64,000 nucleotides of DNA from CAZQFV01 sp964613665 (GCA_964613665.1 CAZTIG010000010.1:25682-89681), one strand, 5' to 3'. Shown: positions 1-8,057, numbered from the stretch's first letter. Notes: generated by a model from the letters alone, not told the origin. A program made the numbers and translations.

Positions 1-36
1 GATTTACGATTTACGATTGGCGATTGGCGATTGGCC
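1..36. repeat. heptamer tandem repeat, left arm of 4HB cassette
   Basis: The tract is built from the units CGATTTA and CGATTGG in tandem. It supplies the last codons and stop of the four-helix-bundle gene that is read leftwards over it. The related units on the far side of that gene (403-455) run in the opposite orientation (AATCGTC), so the gene sits between inverted arms. Confidence 0.75.
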
Positions 37-387
37 ATGCTTCTTGCGCAGTGTTTTGAGAGAAGCCACCGTCATGGCGACGATCTCGTCGGCCTCTTTG
101 GCCAGTGGAGCCAACTGCGTCGGTGGTAGGAGGCCGGCCTCGCCGAGCAGATCCAGCCAATACATCGTTTCGTCGGCCTCTTCTTCCACGATTTTCAGCT
201 TGTGTACCATGTCGGAATTGGACTGGGCCCGGCACGCCGCACGGTAGTTGGCCCCTACCGATGTGGCCGAGCGCAACACCTGCCGGCCGATCACGTCCGC
301 CGTCCGTCCTCTGGGCAAGCCCTCCACCAGCCGAATCACCCGCAGTCCCAAGGCCCTGGTCCGCCGCTTGAATTCCTCCGCATCCAT
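4..387 (-). CDS. four-helix-bundle protein (S23/Avd-like)
   Basis: This 127-aa protein matches the small four-helix-bundle family first described from 23S rRNA intervening sequences and related to the Avd accessory proteins of diversity-generating retroelements. Visible family hallmarks are the opening D-A-E-E-F-K-R helix, the central VGANYRAA segment and the later KLKIVEEEADETMYWLDLL helix. The start is placed at the ATG at 387 because GGAGGG lies 5 nt upstream. The C-terminal residues are encoded by the flanking heptamer repeats. The biochemical role of free-standing members is not established; binding of nucleic acid is a family-level inference. No reverse transcriptase or rRNA gene is nearby. 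Confidence 0.85.
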   Translation of the reverse strand: MDAEEFKRRTRALGLRVIRLVEGLPRGRTADVIGRQVLRSATSVGANYRAACRAQSNSDMVHKLKIVEEEADETMYWLDLLGEAGLLPPTQLAPLAKEADEIVAMTVASLKTLRKKHGQSPIANRKS

Positions 388-402
388 TTCACTCCCTCCA
401 AT

Positions 403-455
403 CGTCAATCCACAATCGTCAATCCAATATCGTCAATCGTCAGTCGTCAATCCAC
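403..455. repeat. heptamer tandem repeat, right arm of 4HB cassette
   Basis: Repeats of AATCGTC and close variants fill the gap between the 4HB gene and the AlaX gene. They are the reverse orientation of the CGATTGG-type units at 1-36. The tract ends at or just inside the 3' end of the AlaX gene, whose last codons it may supply. Confidence 0.7.
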
Positions 456-1658
456 GAGCGGCTGCACCTGCTCCCGAAGCCTCCCCATTGCATGTTGGAT
501 TGCCTCCTCCAGCCGGCCCACCTCCGGCCCTCCTCCCTGCGCGTCGCCCGGCCGGCCGCCGCCGCGCCCCCCCAGCAGCCCGGCCGCCTCGCGCACCAGC
601 GCGCCCATGTTCCAGGGCAGCCCCTCGGCCCGGGCAAAGCACAGCCGGCCGTCCTCGCCCCGTAGCCCCAGCAGAGCTACACCACCGGGCAGGGCGGCAA
701 CCTCCCGCGCCAGGACCTTGACCTCGTCCAGCGAGCGCCCGGCGAAGACGGCCCGGACCACCCGGACCGACCCGACCTCCTCAGCCCGCTCGTACAGCTC
801 GACTGCTTCATAGTGCAGCAGCCCGCGGCGGGCATGCTCCAGCGCCTTGCGCGCCTCGTGCTCGGAGGCGATCAGCTTGCCCACCACCTCGGGGAGAAAG
901 GGCAATCCCACGGTCAGGGCCGCGCCCAGCTCGGAGAGCAGCCCGTGCTTCCAGCGGGCGTCGCGCAGCGCCCGCCAGCCACAGAGGAAGGTGATGCGCG
1001 TCTCGGCCCCGCGGCGCTCGCTGTGGACGATGCGGATCGTGCCCACCTGGCCGCTGCGCGGGCAGTGCGTGCCCCCGCAGGCCGACCAGTCGAACCCCTC
1101 CACCTCGACGATGCGGATGCGCTCATAGTCGGCCGGCGGCTTGCGCAGCGGCAGCCGGGCCAGCTCCTCCGGGTCGACGAAGCGGATCAGCACCGAGCGG
1201 TCCTCGAAGACGATGGCGTTGGCCCGGTCCTCGACGGCGGCCAGGTCGGCGGCCGACAGGCCGGTGCGGTTCACGTCGATGGTCGAGTCCTCCTCGCCCA
1301 GGTGCGAGGAGACCGTCTCCGCCTGCAACAACTCCACAAAGGCCTGGGAGAGGATGTGCTGACCGGTATGCTGCTGCATGTTGTCGAAGCGGCGCTCGCC
1401 GTCCACCTGGCCCCGGACCGTGTCCGCGGCCACCTCGCCGGCCAGGACGTGGACAATCTCGCCGCCGTCCTCGACCACCTCCAGCACGGCCACCCCGTTC
1501 AGCGTCCCCCGGTCGAAAGGCTGGCCGCCGGAGGCCGGGTAAAAGGCGGTGCGGTCCAGGACCACCGCCGGCCGGCCGTCGACGACGCGCCGCTCCACCA
1601 CCCGGGCGTCGAAGGTGAGCAGGAAAGGGTCGTCGTAGTACAGGCGCTCGCTGGGCAT
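447..1658 (-). CDS. alaX: alanyl-tRNA editing protein, AlaX-L type with DHHA1 domain
   Basis: The 403-aa protein is a stand-alone homologue of the editing half of alanyl-tRNA synthetase and should hydrolyse Ser-tRNA(Ala) or Gly-tRNA(Ala) in the cytosol. The N-terminal beta-barrel carries FYPASGGQPF at about residues 39-48. The zinc/catalytic set HTGQH is at about residues 97-101 and CGGTHC follows near residue 190. The C-terminal 130 residues look like a DHHA1 domain, with GVALLGL and a glycine-rich GGRGGG stretch. The start at 1658 is preferred over upstream in-frame codons because an AAGGAGG box lies 6 nt before it. A promoter at 1677-1704 fits this start. Confidence 0.92.
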   Translation of the reverse strand: MPSERLYYDDPFLLTFDARVVERRVVDGRPAVVLDRTAFYPASGGQPFDRGTLNGVAVLEVVEDGGEIVHVLAGEVAADTVRGQVDGERRFDNMQQHTGQHILSQAFVELLQAETVSSHLGEEDSTIDVNRTGLSAADLAAVEDRANAIVFEDRSVLIRFVDPEELARLPLRKPPADYERIRIVEVEGFDWSACGGTHCPRSGQVGTIRIVHSERRGAETRITFLCGWRALRDARWKHGLLSELGAALTVGLPFLPEVVGKLIASEHEARKALEHARRGLLHYEAVELYERAEEVGSVRVVRAVFAGRSLDEVKVLAREVAALPGGVALLGLRGEDGRLCFARAEGLPWNMGALVREAAGLLGGRGGGRPGDAQGGGPEVGRLEEAIQHAMGRLREQVQPLVD

Positions 1659-1676
1659 GGCCACCTCCTTGGGAGT

Positions 1677-1704
1677 ATTGTAGCACAAGGAGCCCCACGT
1701 GCAA
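1677..1704 (-). promoter_or_regulatory. sigma70-type promoter of alaX
   Basis: On the minus strand TTGCAC is followed after 16 bp by TACAAT, preceded by TGC (extended -10). It lies just ahead of the alaX ribosome-binding site. Confidence 0.6.
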
Positions 1705-1796
1705 CCGGGCACCGGCCACCTCTCGGGACTAGGCCGGGCGGGCGCGGCCAGCCGCGCGCCCCTGCCGGCCACGCCGGCGCGACTGCCCCTCGCGGC

Positions 1797-1910
1797 TCAG
1801 GGTGGAAGAGGATCGTACACCGTCACTCCATAGATGGCGAACTCCGTCTCCCCGACCCGCCCCCGGACGGTCCACGTCTTCATCACCTGGCCTGGTCTGT
1901 CCCCAGTCAC
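1797..1910 (-). pseudogene. duplicated C-terminal tail of the adjacent lipoprotein gene
   Basis: Read on the minus strand, this stretch translates to a 37-residue tail containing GQVMKTWTVRG and then GVTVYDP before a TGA stop. It parallels the end of the lipoprotein just upstream (GQVMKEWVVEG and GRTVYEP). The fragment begins 4 nt after that gene's stop codon, at a GTG. It is most likely the remnant of a tandem paralogue whose 5' part was deleted. It has no signal peptide and no ribosome-binding site of its own. Confidence 0.6.
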
Positions 1911-1914
1911 CTCA

Positions 1915-2379
1915 TCATCGCGGCGGCTCGTAGACCGTCCGGCCGCAGATCCTGAACGGGGTATCCCCGGCCAGCCCTTCGACGACCCATTCCTTCATGA
2001 CCTGGCCCCGGTAGCGGCCGGCCGCCTGCCCCGCGCGAGAACCATCGTACGTTATGATGCTGGTGCTATAGTGCCACCAGTTGCCCGCCGAGCAGCGGGT
2101 CCATTCTCCCTGCTCGTTCTTCTCACGGCAGTTGCTCGTAGAGGTGATTCTGACGACCTCCGTCGAGCCGTCTCGGCCGTAGATGTAGACATCCTGGCCC
2201 GTGTCGTTGGTGATGAGTAGCTCACCCCCAATCCCCCTCGTCGCGGCAATGCTCAGGCCGGGGATGGCCGGCTCGACCTTGTCGACGTAGGCAATGTAGA
2301 TCTCCCCTGTGCCGTCACAGCCGGCCAGGAGCAGGAAAGTCAGCAGCACGAGCGCGGCGAACCTTGCACCTGCTCTCAT
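1915..2379 (-). CDS. hypothetical lipoprotein
   Basis: The 154-aa product starts with a hydrophobic signal segment and a lipobox LLLAGC around residues 15-20, so it should be a lipid-anchored envelope protein. The rest is a small beta-rich domain of unknown function with two well-spaced cysteines (CREK, RCSAG). The ATG at 2379 is chosen because GAGGTGAGG lies 4-10 nt upstream; an in-frame GTG at 2388 overlaps that box. The gene follows the GxxExxY-type gene by 15 nt and is probably cotranscribed with it. No known family was recognised. Confidence 0.75.
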   Translation of the reverse strand: MRAGARFAALVLLTFLLLAGCDGTGEIYIAYVDKVEPAIPGLSIAATRGIGGELLITNDTGQDVYIYGRDGSTEVVRITSTSNCREKNEQGEWTRCSAGNWWHYSTSIITYDGSRAGQAAGRYRGQVMKEWVVEGLAGDTPFRICGRTVYEPPR

Positions 2380-2394
2380 CGTCCTCACCTCTCT

Positions 2395-2778
2395 CTACCT
2401 GGGCACGGGCTGATCCGGGGGACAGCAGGAACTCGTTTCACCGCCGCCTGGGCCGGCCGGCGTGTGCACAAAGCGGCGCAGGCCCAACGGCTTCTGGCCG
2501 AAGTTGACCAGCAGGCACAGCCGATAGCGGCCCTGGTGGAGGTAGAGCAGGCACTGCTCCACTCGCCGGGTGATCACCACACCGTCGTAGGCGATGGGGA
2601 TGTGCACCTCGCGCTGATAGTACAGGCCGCGCTTGCGCAAAGCCAACCCTAGCGCCCGCTGATGGTCCACCTCCATGCAGTGGACCCGCAGCTGGCGCTG
2701 CACGTCGATGCACGCCCCAATCACGGCGTGCGAGATGGCCTCAAAGTCGTACCCCTTGTTCGAGAGTGGGGTGGGCAT
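2395..2778 (-). CDS. degenerate GxxExxY-family protein
   Basis: The 127-aa protein resembles the GxxExxY family, a PD-(D/E)XK-like fold often found beside intergenic repeats. The N-terminal half (IGACIDVQRQL, then ALGLALRKRGL and REVHIPIAYDGV) and the closing LLVNFGQKPLGLRRFV are typical. The middle segment that should hold the acidic and E-x-K active-site residues, about 25 residues, is missing, and the signature GxxExxY has become RVHCMEVDH. Nuclease-type activity is therefore unlikely. The ATG at 2778 follows GGGAGG with good spacing. The proline- and glycine-rich last 20 residues look like read-through after the family domain. Confidence 0.7.
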   Translation of the reverse strand: MPTPLSNKGYDFEAISHAVIGACIDVQRQLRVHCMEVDHQRALGLALRKRGLYYQREVHIPIAYDGVVITRRVEQCLLYLHQGRYRLCLLVNFGQKPLGLRRFVHTPAGPGGGETSSCCPPDQPVPR

Positions 2779-2808
2779 GGCAGACCTCCCGGTTGTTCAA
2801 GGGCGTCT

Positions 2809-2855
2809 GGACCACGAAAGGCGCTTTTCGTGCCTTTTCGTGTGTTTCGCGGTCC
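2809..2855. repeat. inverted CACGAAA-type repeat upstream of GxxExxY gene
   Basis: The stretch begins GGACCACGAAAGGC and ends GTGTTTCGCGGTCC, so the two ends form an imperfect inverted repeat, with further TTTTCGTG units between them. It lies 31 bp before the GxxExxY start and belongs to the same style of tract as those at 22505 and 49984. Confidence 0.65.
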
Positions 2856-2914
2856 GAACGCCCGCCCCTTCTCCCCCTGGCGCGATATCACCTGCTTGAT
2901 CATCCCTGCCGGCC

Positions 2915-2942
2915 ATTCTAGCACAGCGCTCCCGGGCGTCAA
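2915..2942 (-). promoter_or_regulatory. promoter for GxxExxY-lipoprotein pair
   Basis: Minus-strand TTGACG, 16 bp, then TAGAAT with an upstream TGC. It is about 140 bp ahead of the first start codon, so the transcript would carry the inverted repeat at 2809-2855 in its leader. Confidence 0.55.
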
Positions 2943-2980
2943 ACGGCCTCGCCCGCGGCAAGGGCCGTGCCATCCTCCAG

Positions 2981-3009
2981 TTGCCAGAATCGGCGAAAGC
3001 GTATAGAAT
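2981..3009 (+). promoter_or_regulatory. promoter of the deaminase gene
   Basis: TTGCCA, 17 bp, TAGAAT; the -10 box ends about 50 bp before the start codon at 3062. It diverges from the promoter at 2915-2942. Confidence 0.55.
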
Positions 3010-3061
3010 GGAGCCGACAGCCGGTCAGCCCGTGGCATCCAGGCCGTGCAAGGAGTTCACG

Positions 3062-4519
3062 ATGGCTACAATCCTTCTCCGCAATGCTGACCTCCTGGTC
3101 ACGATGGACCAAGAGCGCCGCGTCATCTCCGACGGCGCGCTGCAGATCGAGGACGGCTTCATTCGCGCCGTCGGCCCCACGGCCGACCTACCGGCCGCCG
3201 CCGACCGGGTCATCGACGCCCGCGGCATGGTCGTCCTGCCCGGCCTGGTCAATACCCACCACCACCTCTACCAGACCCTCACCCGGGCCCTGCCGGCCGT
3301 CCAGGATGTCGAGCTCTTCGACTGGCTGCTGCGCCTGTACCGCGTCTGGGGCGAGCTCACGGCAGAGGCGGTCTACGTTAGCGCCAAGGTCGGCCTGGCC
3401 GAGCTGCTTCTGAGCGGCTGCACCACCGCCAGCGACCTCTTCTACGTCTTTCCCCGCGGCAGCGACGTCTCCATCGACGCCGAGATCGCCGCCGCCCGCG
3501 AGCTGGGCGTGCGCTTCCACCCGGGCCGGGGCAGCATGTCGCGCGGCCGCAGCCAGGGCGGCCTGCCGCCGGACGATGTCGCCCAGACCGAGGAGGAGAT
3601 CCTGGCCGACTGCGAGCGCTTGATCCGCACCTACCACGACCCCCGGCCCGGGGCCATGGTGCGCATCGACCTGTCGCCCTGCTCGCCCTTCTCCGTCAGC
3701 CCTGGCGGGATGGAGGCGATGCGCGACCTGGGCCGGCGGGAGGGCGTGCGCCTGCACACCCACCTGGCCGAGACACTGGACGAGGAGGCCTACTGCCTGA
3801 AGGAGTACGGCCGGCGGCCGCTGGCCGTGATGGAGGACCTGGGCTGGGTGGGGCCGGACGTCTGGTTCGCCCACGTCATCCACGTGAACGAGGAGGAGGT
3901 GGCCCGGCTGGCCGCGACCGGCACCGGCGTGGCGCACTGTCCCAGCTCGAACATGCGCCTGGGGTCGGGCATCGCCCCCATCGTGGAGATGATCGCCGCT
4001 GGCGTGCCGGTGGGCCTGGCCGTGGACGGCAGCGCCTCCAACGACTCCTCGCACATGCTGCTGGAAGCCCGCCAGGCGTTGCTGCTGCAGCGGGTGCGCT
4101 ACGGGGCGGCGGCCCTCTCGGCCAGCCAGGCGCTGGAGTTGGCCACGCTGGGCGGGGCGCGCGTCCTGGGGCGCGACGACATCGGCGCGCTGGCCCCGGG
4201 CATGGCCGCCGACCTGATCGGCCTGCGCCGGGAGCGGCTGGAGTACGCCGGAGCGCAGCACGACCCGCTGGCGGCGCTGCTGCTGTGCGCCCCGGCCTGG
4301 GTCGACCTGGCCCTGGTGCACGGCCAGGTGCGGGTGCAGGACGGTGTCATCCCCGGGCTGGACCTGCCGGCCCTGGTCGCCCGCCACAACGCCCTCTCCG
4401 CCGACCTGGTGGAGCGCGCCGAGGCCCGCTACGGTCAGCCCTTGCGCGAGCGCATCTGGCGAAGAGCTTTCAGCAGTCAGCGGCCAGCCGACACCACCCC
4501 CAAGCCTGATCGCCGATAG
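3062..4519 (+). CDS. 8-oxoguanine deaminase-like amidohydrolase
   Basis: The 485-aa cytosolic metal-dependent hydrolase belongs to the TRZ/ATZ (chlorohydrolase) branch. It most resembles 8-oxoguanine deaminases, which turn 8-oxoguanine into urate. Visible features are the metal-binding NTHHHLYQT near residue 69, the WLLRLYRVWGELT and LAELLLSGCTTASD segments typical of that subgroup, HTHLAE at the third ligand position and the late aspartate in AVDGSASND. The ATG at 3062 follows AAGGAG. The last 15 residues run into a repeat-like intergenic tract and are probably not part of the fold. Substrate is inferred from similarity, not proven. Confidence 0.85.
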   Translation: MATILLRNADLLVTMDQERRVISDGALQIEDGFIRAVGPTADLPAAADRVIDARGMVVLPGLVNTHHHLYQTLTRALPAVQDVELFDWLLRLYRVWGELTAEAVYVSAKVGLAELLLSGCTTASDLFYVFPRGSDVSIDAEIAAARELGVRFHPGRGSMSRGRSQGGLPPDDVAQTEEEILADCERLIRTYHDPRPGAMVRIDLSPCSPFSVSPGGMEAMRDLGRREGVRLHTHLAETLDEEAYCLKEYGRRPLAVMEDLGWVGPDVWFAHVIHVNEEEVARLAATGTGVAHCPSSNMRLGSGIAPIVEMIAAGVPVGLAVDGSASNDSSHMLLEARQALLLQRVRYGAAALSASQALELATLGGARVLGRDDIGALAPGMAADLIGLRRERLEYAGAQHDPLAALLLCAPAWVDLALVHGQVRVQDGVIPGLDLPALVARHNALSADLVERAEARYGQPLRERIWRRAFSSQRPADTTPKPDRR

Positions 4520-4617
4520 TTGGTACCCGATACCTGGACCCTGATAGCCGTTCACCGAAGCCTTGCTGGTCTCGTACCGCTGACACCCGCGCATTGCCTG
4601 AAGGAGAGAGATACGGC

Positions 4618-5103
4618 ATGGAACTCAAATGGACCCCCTGGCGCATGGCCTACATCCAGCAGGAGTGCGGCGGCGAGTGCATCCTCTGCCGGAAGCCGGC
4701 CGTGCAGGACGACGCGGCGAACCTGATCGTCTACCGCGGCCGGCTCTGCTACGCCCTCCTGAACGTCTACCCTTACAACAACGGCCACCTCATGGTCGCC
4801 CCCTACGCCCACGTGGGCGACCTGGCCGAGCTGGACGGCGAGACGGCCGCCGAGATGGCCGCCGTGGCCCAGAAGTGCGTGCGCGCCCTGCGCCGCACGA
4901 TGTCGCCGCACGGCTTTAACCTGGGGATGAACCTGGGGCAGTGCGCCGGGGCCGGCATCGCCGACCACCTGCACCTGCACATCGTGCCGCGCTGGAGCGG
5001 CGACACCAGCTTCATGCCGCTGCTGGCCGGCACGAAGCTGATCCCAGAGCTGCTGGAGGACACCTACGCCAAGGTGCGCCAGGCGCTGCTGAAAGAGGAT
5101 TAG
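4618..5103 (+). CDS. HIT-family nucleotide hydrolase
   Basis: The 161-aa protein carries the histidine triad in DHLHLHIVPRW (about residues 117-127), the catalytic signature of HIT hydrolases that act on Ap4A-type dinucleotides or nucleoside-phosphoramidates. An N-terminal ECILCR motif gives a CxxC pair seen in many bacterial Ap4A-phosphorylase-like members. The start at 4618 is chosen over an upstream codon at 4594 because AAGGAGAGAG precedes it by 8 nt. It follows the deaminase gene and precedes a GH5 gene on the same strand; a shared role is not obvious. Confidence 0.9.
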   Translation: MELKWTPWRMAYIQQECGGECILCRKPAVQDDAANLIVYRGRLCYALLNVYPYNNGHLMVAPYAHVGDLAELDGETAAEMAAVAQKCVRALRRTMSPHGFNLGMNLGQCAGAGIADHLHLHIVPRWSGDTSFMPLLAGTKLIPELLEDTYAKVRQALLKED

Positions 5104-5139
5104 GGCACAGCACCCGGACTCCGGGACAAGGAGGTTTCC

Positions 5140-6579
5140 ATGGACATGCTCCAGGTCAGAGGCAACCAGATCGTCGACGCCGCCGGCCGGCCGGTGCGCC
5201 TGCGCGGCACCTGCGTCGGCGGATGGATGAACATGGAGAACTTTATCGACGGCTACCCCGGCACCGAGCACGGCCTGCGCGCGGCCCTGGCCGCAGAGCT
5301 GGGCCCGGAACAGGCCCGCTTCTTCTTCGCGCGGCTGCTGGACCACTTTTTCGGCGCGGACGACATCGCCTTCATCCGCGCCCGCGGAGCCAACGTCGTC
5401 CGGCTGCCGCTCAACTACCGCCACTTTGAAGACGACGCCGCGCCCTTCGAGTACCTGGAGCCCGGCTTCGACCGGTTGGACCGTGCCGTCCGCTGGTGTG
5501 GGGAGCAGGGCCTGTACGTCATCCTCGACCTGCACGCCGTCCCCGGCTGGCAGAACCCCGACTGGCACTGCGACAACCCCTGCGGCCAGGGCCTCTTCTG
5601 GCAGCACCCCCACTTCCAGGAGCGCTTCTACGCCCTGTGGCGGGAGATCGCCCGCCGCTACCAGGGCAACCCCACCGTGGCCGGCTACAATGTCATGAAC
5701 GAGCCGGTGTGCGGCTGGCCGCGGGGCCGCTCCCCCCTGCCCTACCAGCCCGACTGGGCGGCGCTCAACCGCGTCTACCGCCAGGTCGTCCGGGCCATCC
5801 GCATGGTCGACCCCCAGCACATCATCTTCCTGGAGGGCGACTGGTTCTCCACCCTCTTCTCCGGCCTGGACGCGCCCTTTGCCGACAACCTGGTCTACAG
5901 CAGCCACCACTATGTCGCGGCCGGCTTCGGGCCCGGGCCCTACCCCGGCACGATCCGCGGCCAGTACTGGGACGGCGCCTACCAGGCGCAGCTCTTCGCC
6001 GCGCAGGAGGGCACGCGCTACGCCCAGGAGCACGGTGTCCCGCTGTGGGTCGGCGAGTTCGGCGCCGTCTACAACGGGCCGGCCGCGGAACAGCCCGACC
6101 GCCTGCGCGCCCTCGACGACCAGCTCGCCGTCCTGGAGGAGGCCGGCGTCCACTGGACGACCTGGACCTACAAGGACGTCGGGGTGATGGGTTGGGTGCA
6201 GCTCGATCCCGCGTGCGAGTACATGCAGCGCATCCGCCCCGTCCTCGCGGCCAAGACCGAGCTGGGCACCGACATGTGGAGCCGCTGGCTGCCCTCGACC
6301 CCGGCGCGCGAGGCCGTCCGGCAGCTCGGCCAGGTCGTGGCCCAGGTGCTAGGGGCTGGGTATGATCCCCAGGTCGTCCACGACCACCTCGACGCCGCCG
6401 CCCTGGCCGAGTGCGCCGCCGGCATGCTCCAGCCGGCCTATGCCCGCAGCTTCCGCGGCATGTCCGAGGCCGACCTGGACCGCGTGCTCGAGTCCTTCTG
6501 CCTGCGGAATTGCCGAGTGAACGGGGAGCTGCTGCGTATCCTCGAGAGGCACTTGCGGCAGAGCGGAGCGGAGGGATAG
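5140..6579 (+). CDS. glycoside hydrolase family 5-like protein
   Basis: The 479-aa protein has a GH5/clan-A TIM barrel. The acid/base glutamate is in NVMNEP (E188) and the nucleophile in WVGEFG (E306). RLPLNYRHF and ILDLHAVPGWQN are further barrel-strand motifs. It has no signal peptide or carbohydrate-binding module, so it probably acts inside the cell on an oligosaccharide or glycoside. The roughly 110 residues after the barrel are not assigned; they look helical. The ATG at 5140 follows AAGGAGG. The gene ends against a hairpin shared with the convergent gene at 6673. Confidence 0.88.
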   Translation: MDMLQVRGNQIVDAAGRPVRLRGTCVGGWMNMENFIDGYPGTEHGLRAALAAELGPEQARFFFARLLDHFFGADDIAFIRARGANVVRLPLNYRHFEDDAAPFEYLEPGFDRLDRAVRWCGEQGLYVILDLHAVPGWQNPDWHCDNPCGQGLFWQHPHFQERFYALWREIARRYQGNPTVAGYNVMNEPVCGWPRGRSPLPYQPDWAALNRVYRQVVRAIRMVDPQHIIFLEGDWFSTLFSGLDAPFADNLVYSSHHYVAAGFGPGPYPGTIRGQYWDGAYQAQLFAAQEGTRYAQEHGVPLWVGEFGAVYNGPAAEQPDRLRALDDQLAVLEEAGVHWTTWTYKDVGVMGWVQLDPACEYMQRIRPVLAAKTELGTDMWSRWLPSTPAREAVRQLGQVVAQVLGAGYDPQVVHDHLDAAALAECAAGMLQPAYARSFRGMSEADLDRVLESFCLRNCRVNGELLRILERHLRQSGAEG

Positions 6580-6587
6580 GGGTGCCT

Positions 6588-6659
6588 GGCTACAAGTTGC
6601 AGGCAACAAGTAACAGGTACCGGGCCAGACGCACAACCGAGAACCTGCAACCTGTAGCC
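6588..6659. terminator. long inverted repeat between convergent genes
   Basis: GGCTACAAGTTGCAGG at 6588-6603 pairs with CCTGCAACCTGTAGCC at 6644-6659, 15 of 16 positions. The loop holds short repeats (GCAACAAGTAACAGG). It lies between the 3' ends of the GH5 and ureohydrolase genes and could act as a bidirectional terminator, although there is no T-run. Confidence 0.55.
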
Positions 6660-6672
6660 TGACTCCCAGCCT

Positions 6673-7983
6673 CTACACCACACCATAGCGCCGCCAGGAC
6701 GCCAGCGCGCTGCGGATGAGGGCGATGCCCGAGGCCACGCTCACCTCGCGGCCCGGGCCCTGGTTATAGACCGAGACCAGCGCGAAGGCGGCGACCTTGC
6801 CCGTGGCCATCACCGTGTCGATGGCTGCCTGCACCTGGGCCAGGTCCGGTCCGTTGGGCTCTCCGGTGCGGTGGCTGGGGACGAGGCTGCGATCGAGGAT
6901 ATCGGCGTCCACATGCAGGTAGAGCAAGTCGCAGTGGCCGGCCAGGCGGGCCACGCTCGTGGCCAGGTCATCCCCCGGAAAGCCCGCGGCCGGCGCGGCG
7001 ATGGTCACCTCGGTCGAGCGGAGCAGCCGCTCCTCGGCCGGGTCCAGGTTGCGCGGACCGACCAGCACGATGCGCTCCGTGGGCACCGGGGCGACGATGC
7101 GGGCGCGCTCGCGCCACTGCGGCAGGCCCAGGCCGGCGCAGACCGCCAGCGGCATGCCGCCCAGCCAGCCGCTCAGGGTGGTGCGCGGCGTGTTGAAATC
7201 GCCATGCGCATCGAACCAGACCAGGCCGAGGCGCGCGATTGCCCCGTGGGCCTCCTGCAGCCCGCCGACGACGCCCGTGGCGTGCGTGCAGTCCCCGCCG
7301 GTCATCAGGACAGCCTTGCCAGCCCGCCGTGCCGCCACCACCACCCCGGCGATCGCCCCGCAGAGCGCGCCCACGGTGGCGGCCTCGTTGGCCCGGAACT
7401 GACCCTCGGGCAGCGCCGGCTCGACGACATCGACCGACACGCCGGCCTGGCGGTACACGCCGGCGGCGGCATAGGCGTCCAGGGCCCGCTCGTCGCCCTC
7501 GGCCGGCTGGCCCAGACGGTAGCGCACGGCCACGACCTGCAGCGCGGCAAGCGGTGCCGTGCGCAGCGTGGTGAACCGCCCTTCCACGCCGACGACGTTG
7601 CCGGCCGAGTCGGTCACCAGCAGGCCCTTGCTGGAATCGAGCAGCACCAGGCGGTTGCCCCAGGGGTCCTCGACCACGACGGCCCGGCCGATGGCGATGT
7701 CGAACGGAGGGGTGACGATCGTCCCACCGGCCGCGGCGATGCGCTCGGCCGCGGCGTCGGCCGAGTCGACCAGCAGGTCCACCTCCGGGGGCCCGGGCTC
7801 CGTGTGCAGGACCATCTCAGTCTCCGAGCCGGGCAGGCGCAGGCCGGCCGCCCCCGTGGTGCGCCAGACGAGCGACAGGCCCAGCCGGCCGCGGTAGTAG
7901 GCCAGGCCGGCCTCCAGGTCGGGCACGGCCAGGCGCACGCAGTCCACGGCGCGCAGCAGTGGCTCCGGGCTGGTTCGTTCCAT
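6673..7983 (-). CDS. VOC/glyoxalase-ureohydrolase fusion
   Basis: The 436-aa protein joins two folds. Residues 1 to about 125 form a glyoxalase/bleomycin-resistance (VOC) domain, opening with DCVRLAVPDLEAGLAYYRG and ending VVEDPWGNRLVLLD. Residues from about 140 onward are arginase/agmatinase-like, with FDAHGDFNTP and HVDADILD as the second and third manganese motifs. The first motif, normally GGDHS, reads GGDCTH, so the usual histidine ligand is a cysteine with a histidine two places later. Function may therefore differ from ureohydrolysis. The ATG at 7983 follows GAGGAGAG. No usual histidine- or arginine-degradation neighbour is adjacent; urocanase lies 9 kb away. Confidence 0.82.
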   Translation of the reverse strand: MERTSPEPLLRAVDCVRLAVPDLEAGLAYYRGRLGLSLVWRTTGAAGLRLPGSETEMVLHTEPGPPEVDLLVDSADAAAERIAAAGGTIVTPPFDIAIGRAVVVEDPWGNRLVLLDSSKGLLVTDSAGNVVGVEGRFTTLRTAPLAALQVVAVRYRLGQPAEGDERALDAYAAAGVYRQAGVSVDVVEPALPEGQFRANEAATVGALCGAIAGVVVAARRAGKAVLMTGGDCTHATGVVGGLQEAHGAIARLGLVWFDAHGDFNTPRTTLSGWLGGMPLAVCAGLGLPQWRERARIVAPVPTERIVLVGPRNLDPAEERLLRSTEVTIAAPAAGFPGDDLATSVARLAGHCDLLYLHVDADILDRSLVPSHRTGEPNGPDLAQVQAAIDTVMATGKVAAFALVSVYNQGPGREVSVASGIALIRSALASWRRYGVV

Positions 7984-8028
7984 GGTCTCTCCTCGGCGCC
8001 GTGTCGCGGGCAGCCGGCGCGCGGGCCT

Positions 8029-8057
8029 ATCATAGCACAGGGGCCGGCCCCAGGCAA
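8029..8057 (-). promoter_or_regulatory. promoter of the VOC-ureohydrolase gene
   Basis: Minus-strand TTGCCT, 17 bp, TATGAT preceded by TGC (extended -10). Repeat A begins 9 bp upstream of its -35 box. Confidence 0.6.

Noticed and set aside
447..1772. A longer AlaX start at 1772
   Set aside because: It would place the promoter and ribosome-binding site inside the coding region; ATG 1658 fits both.
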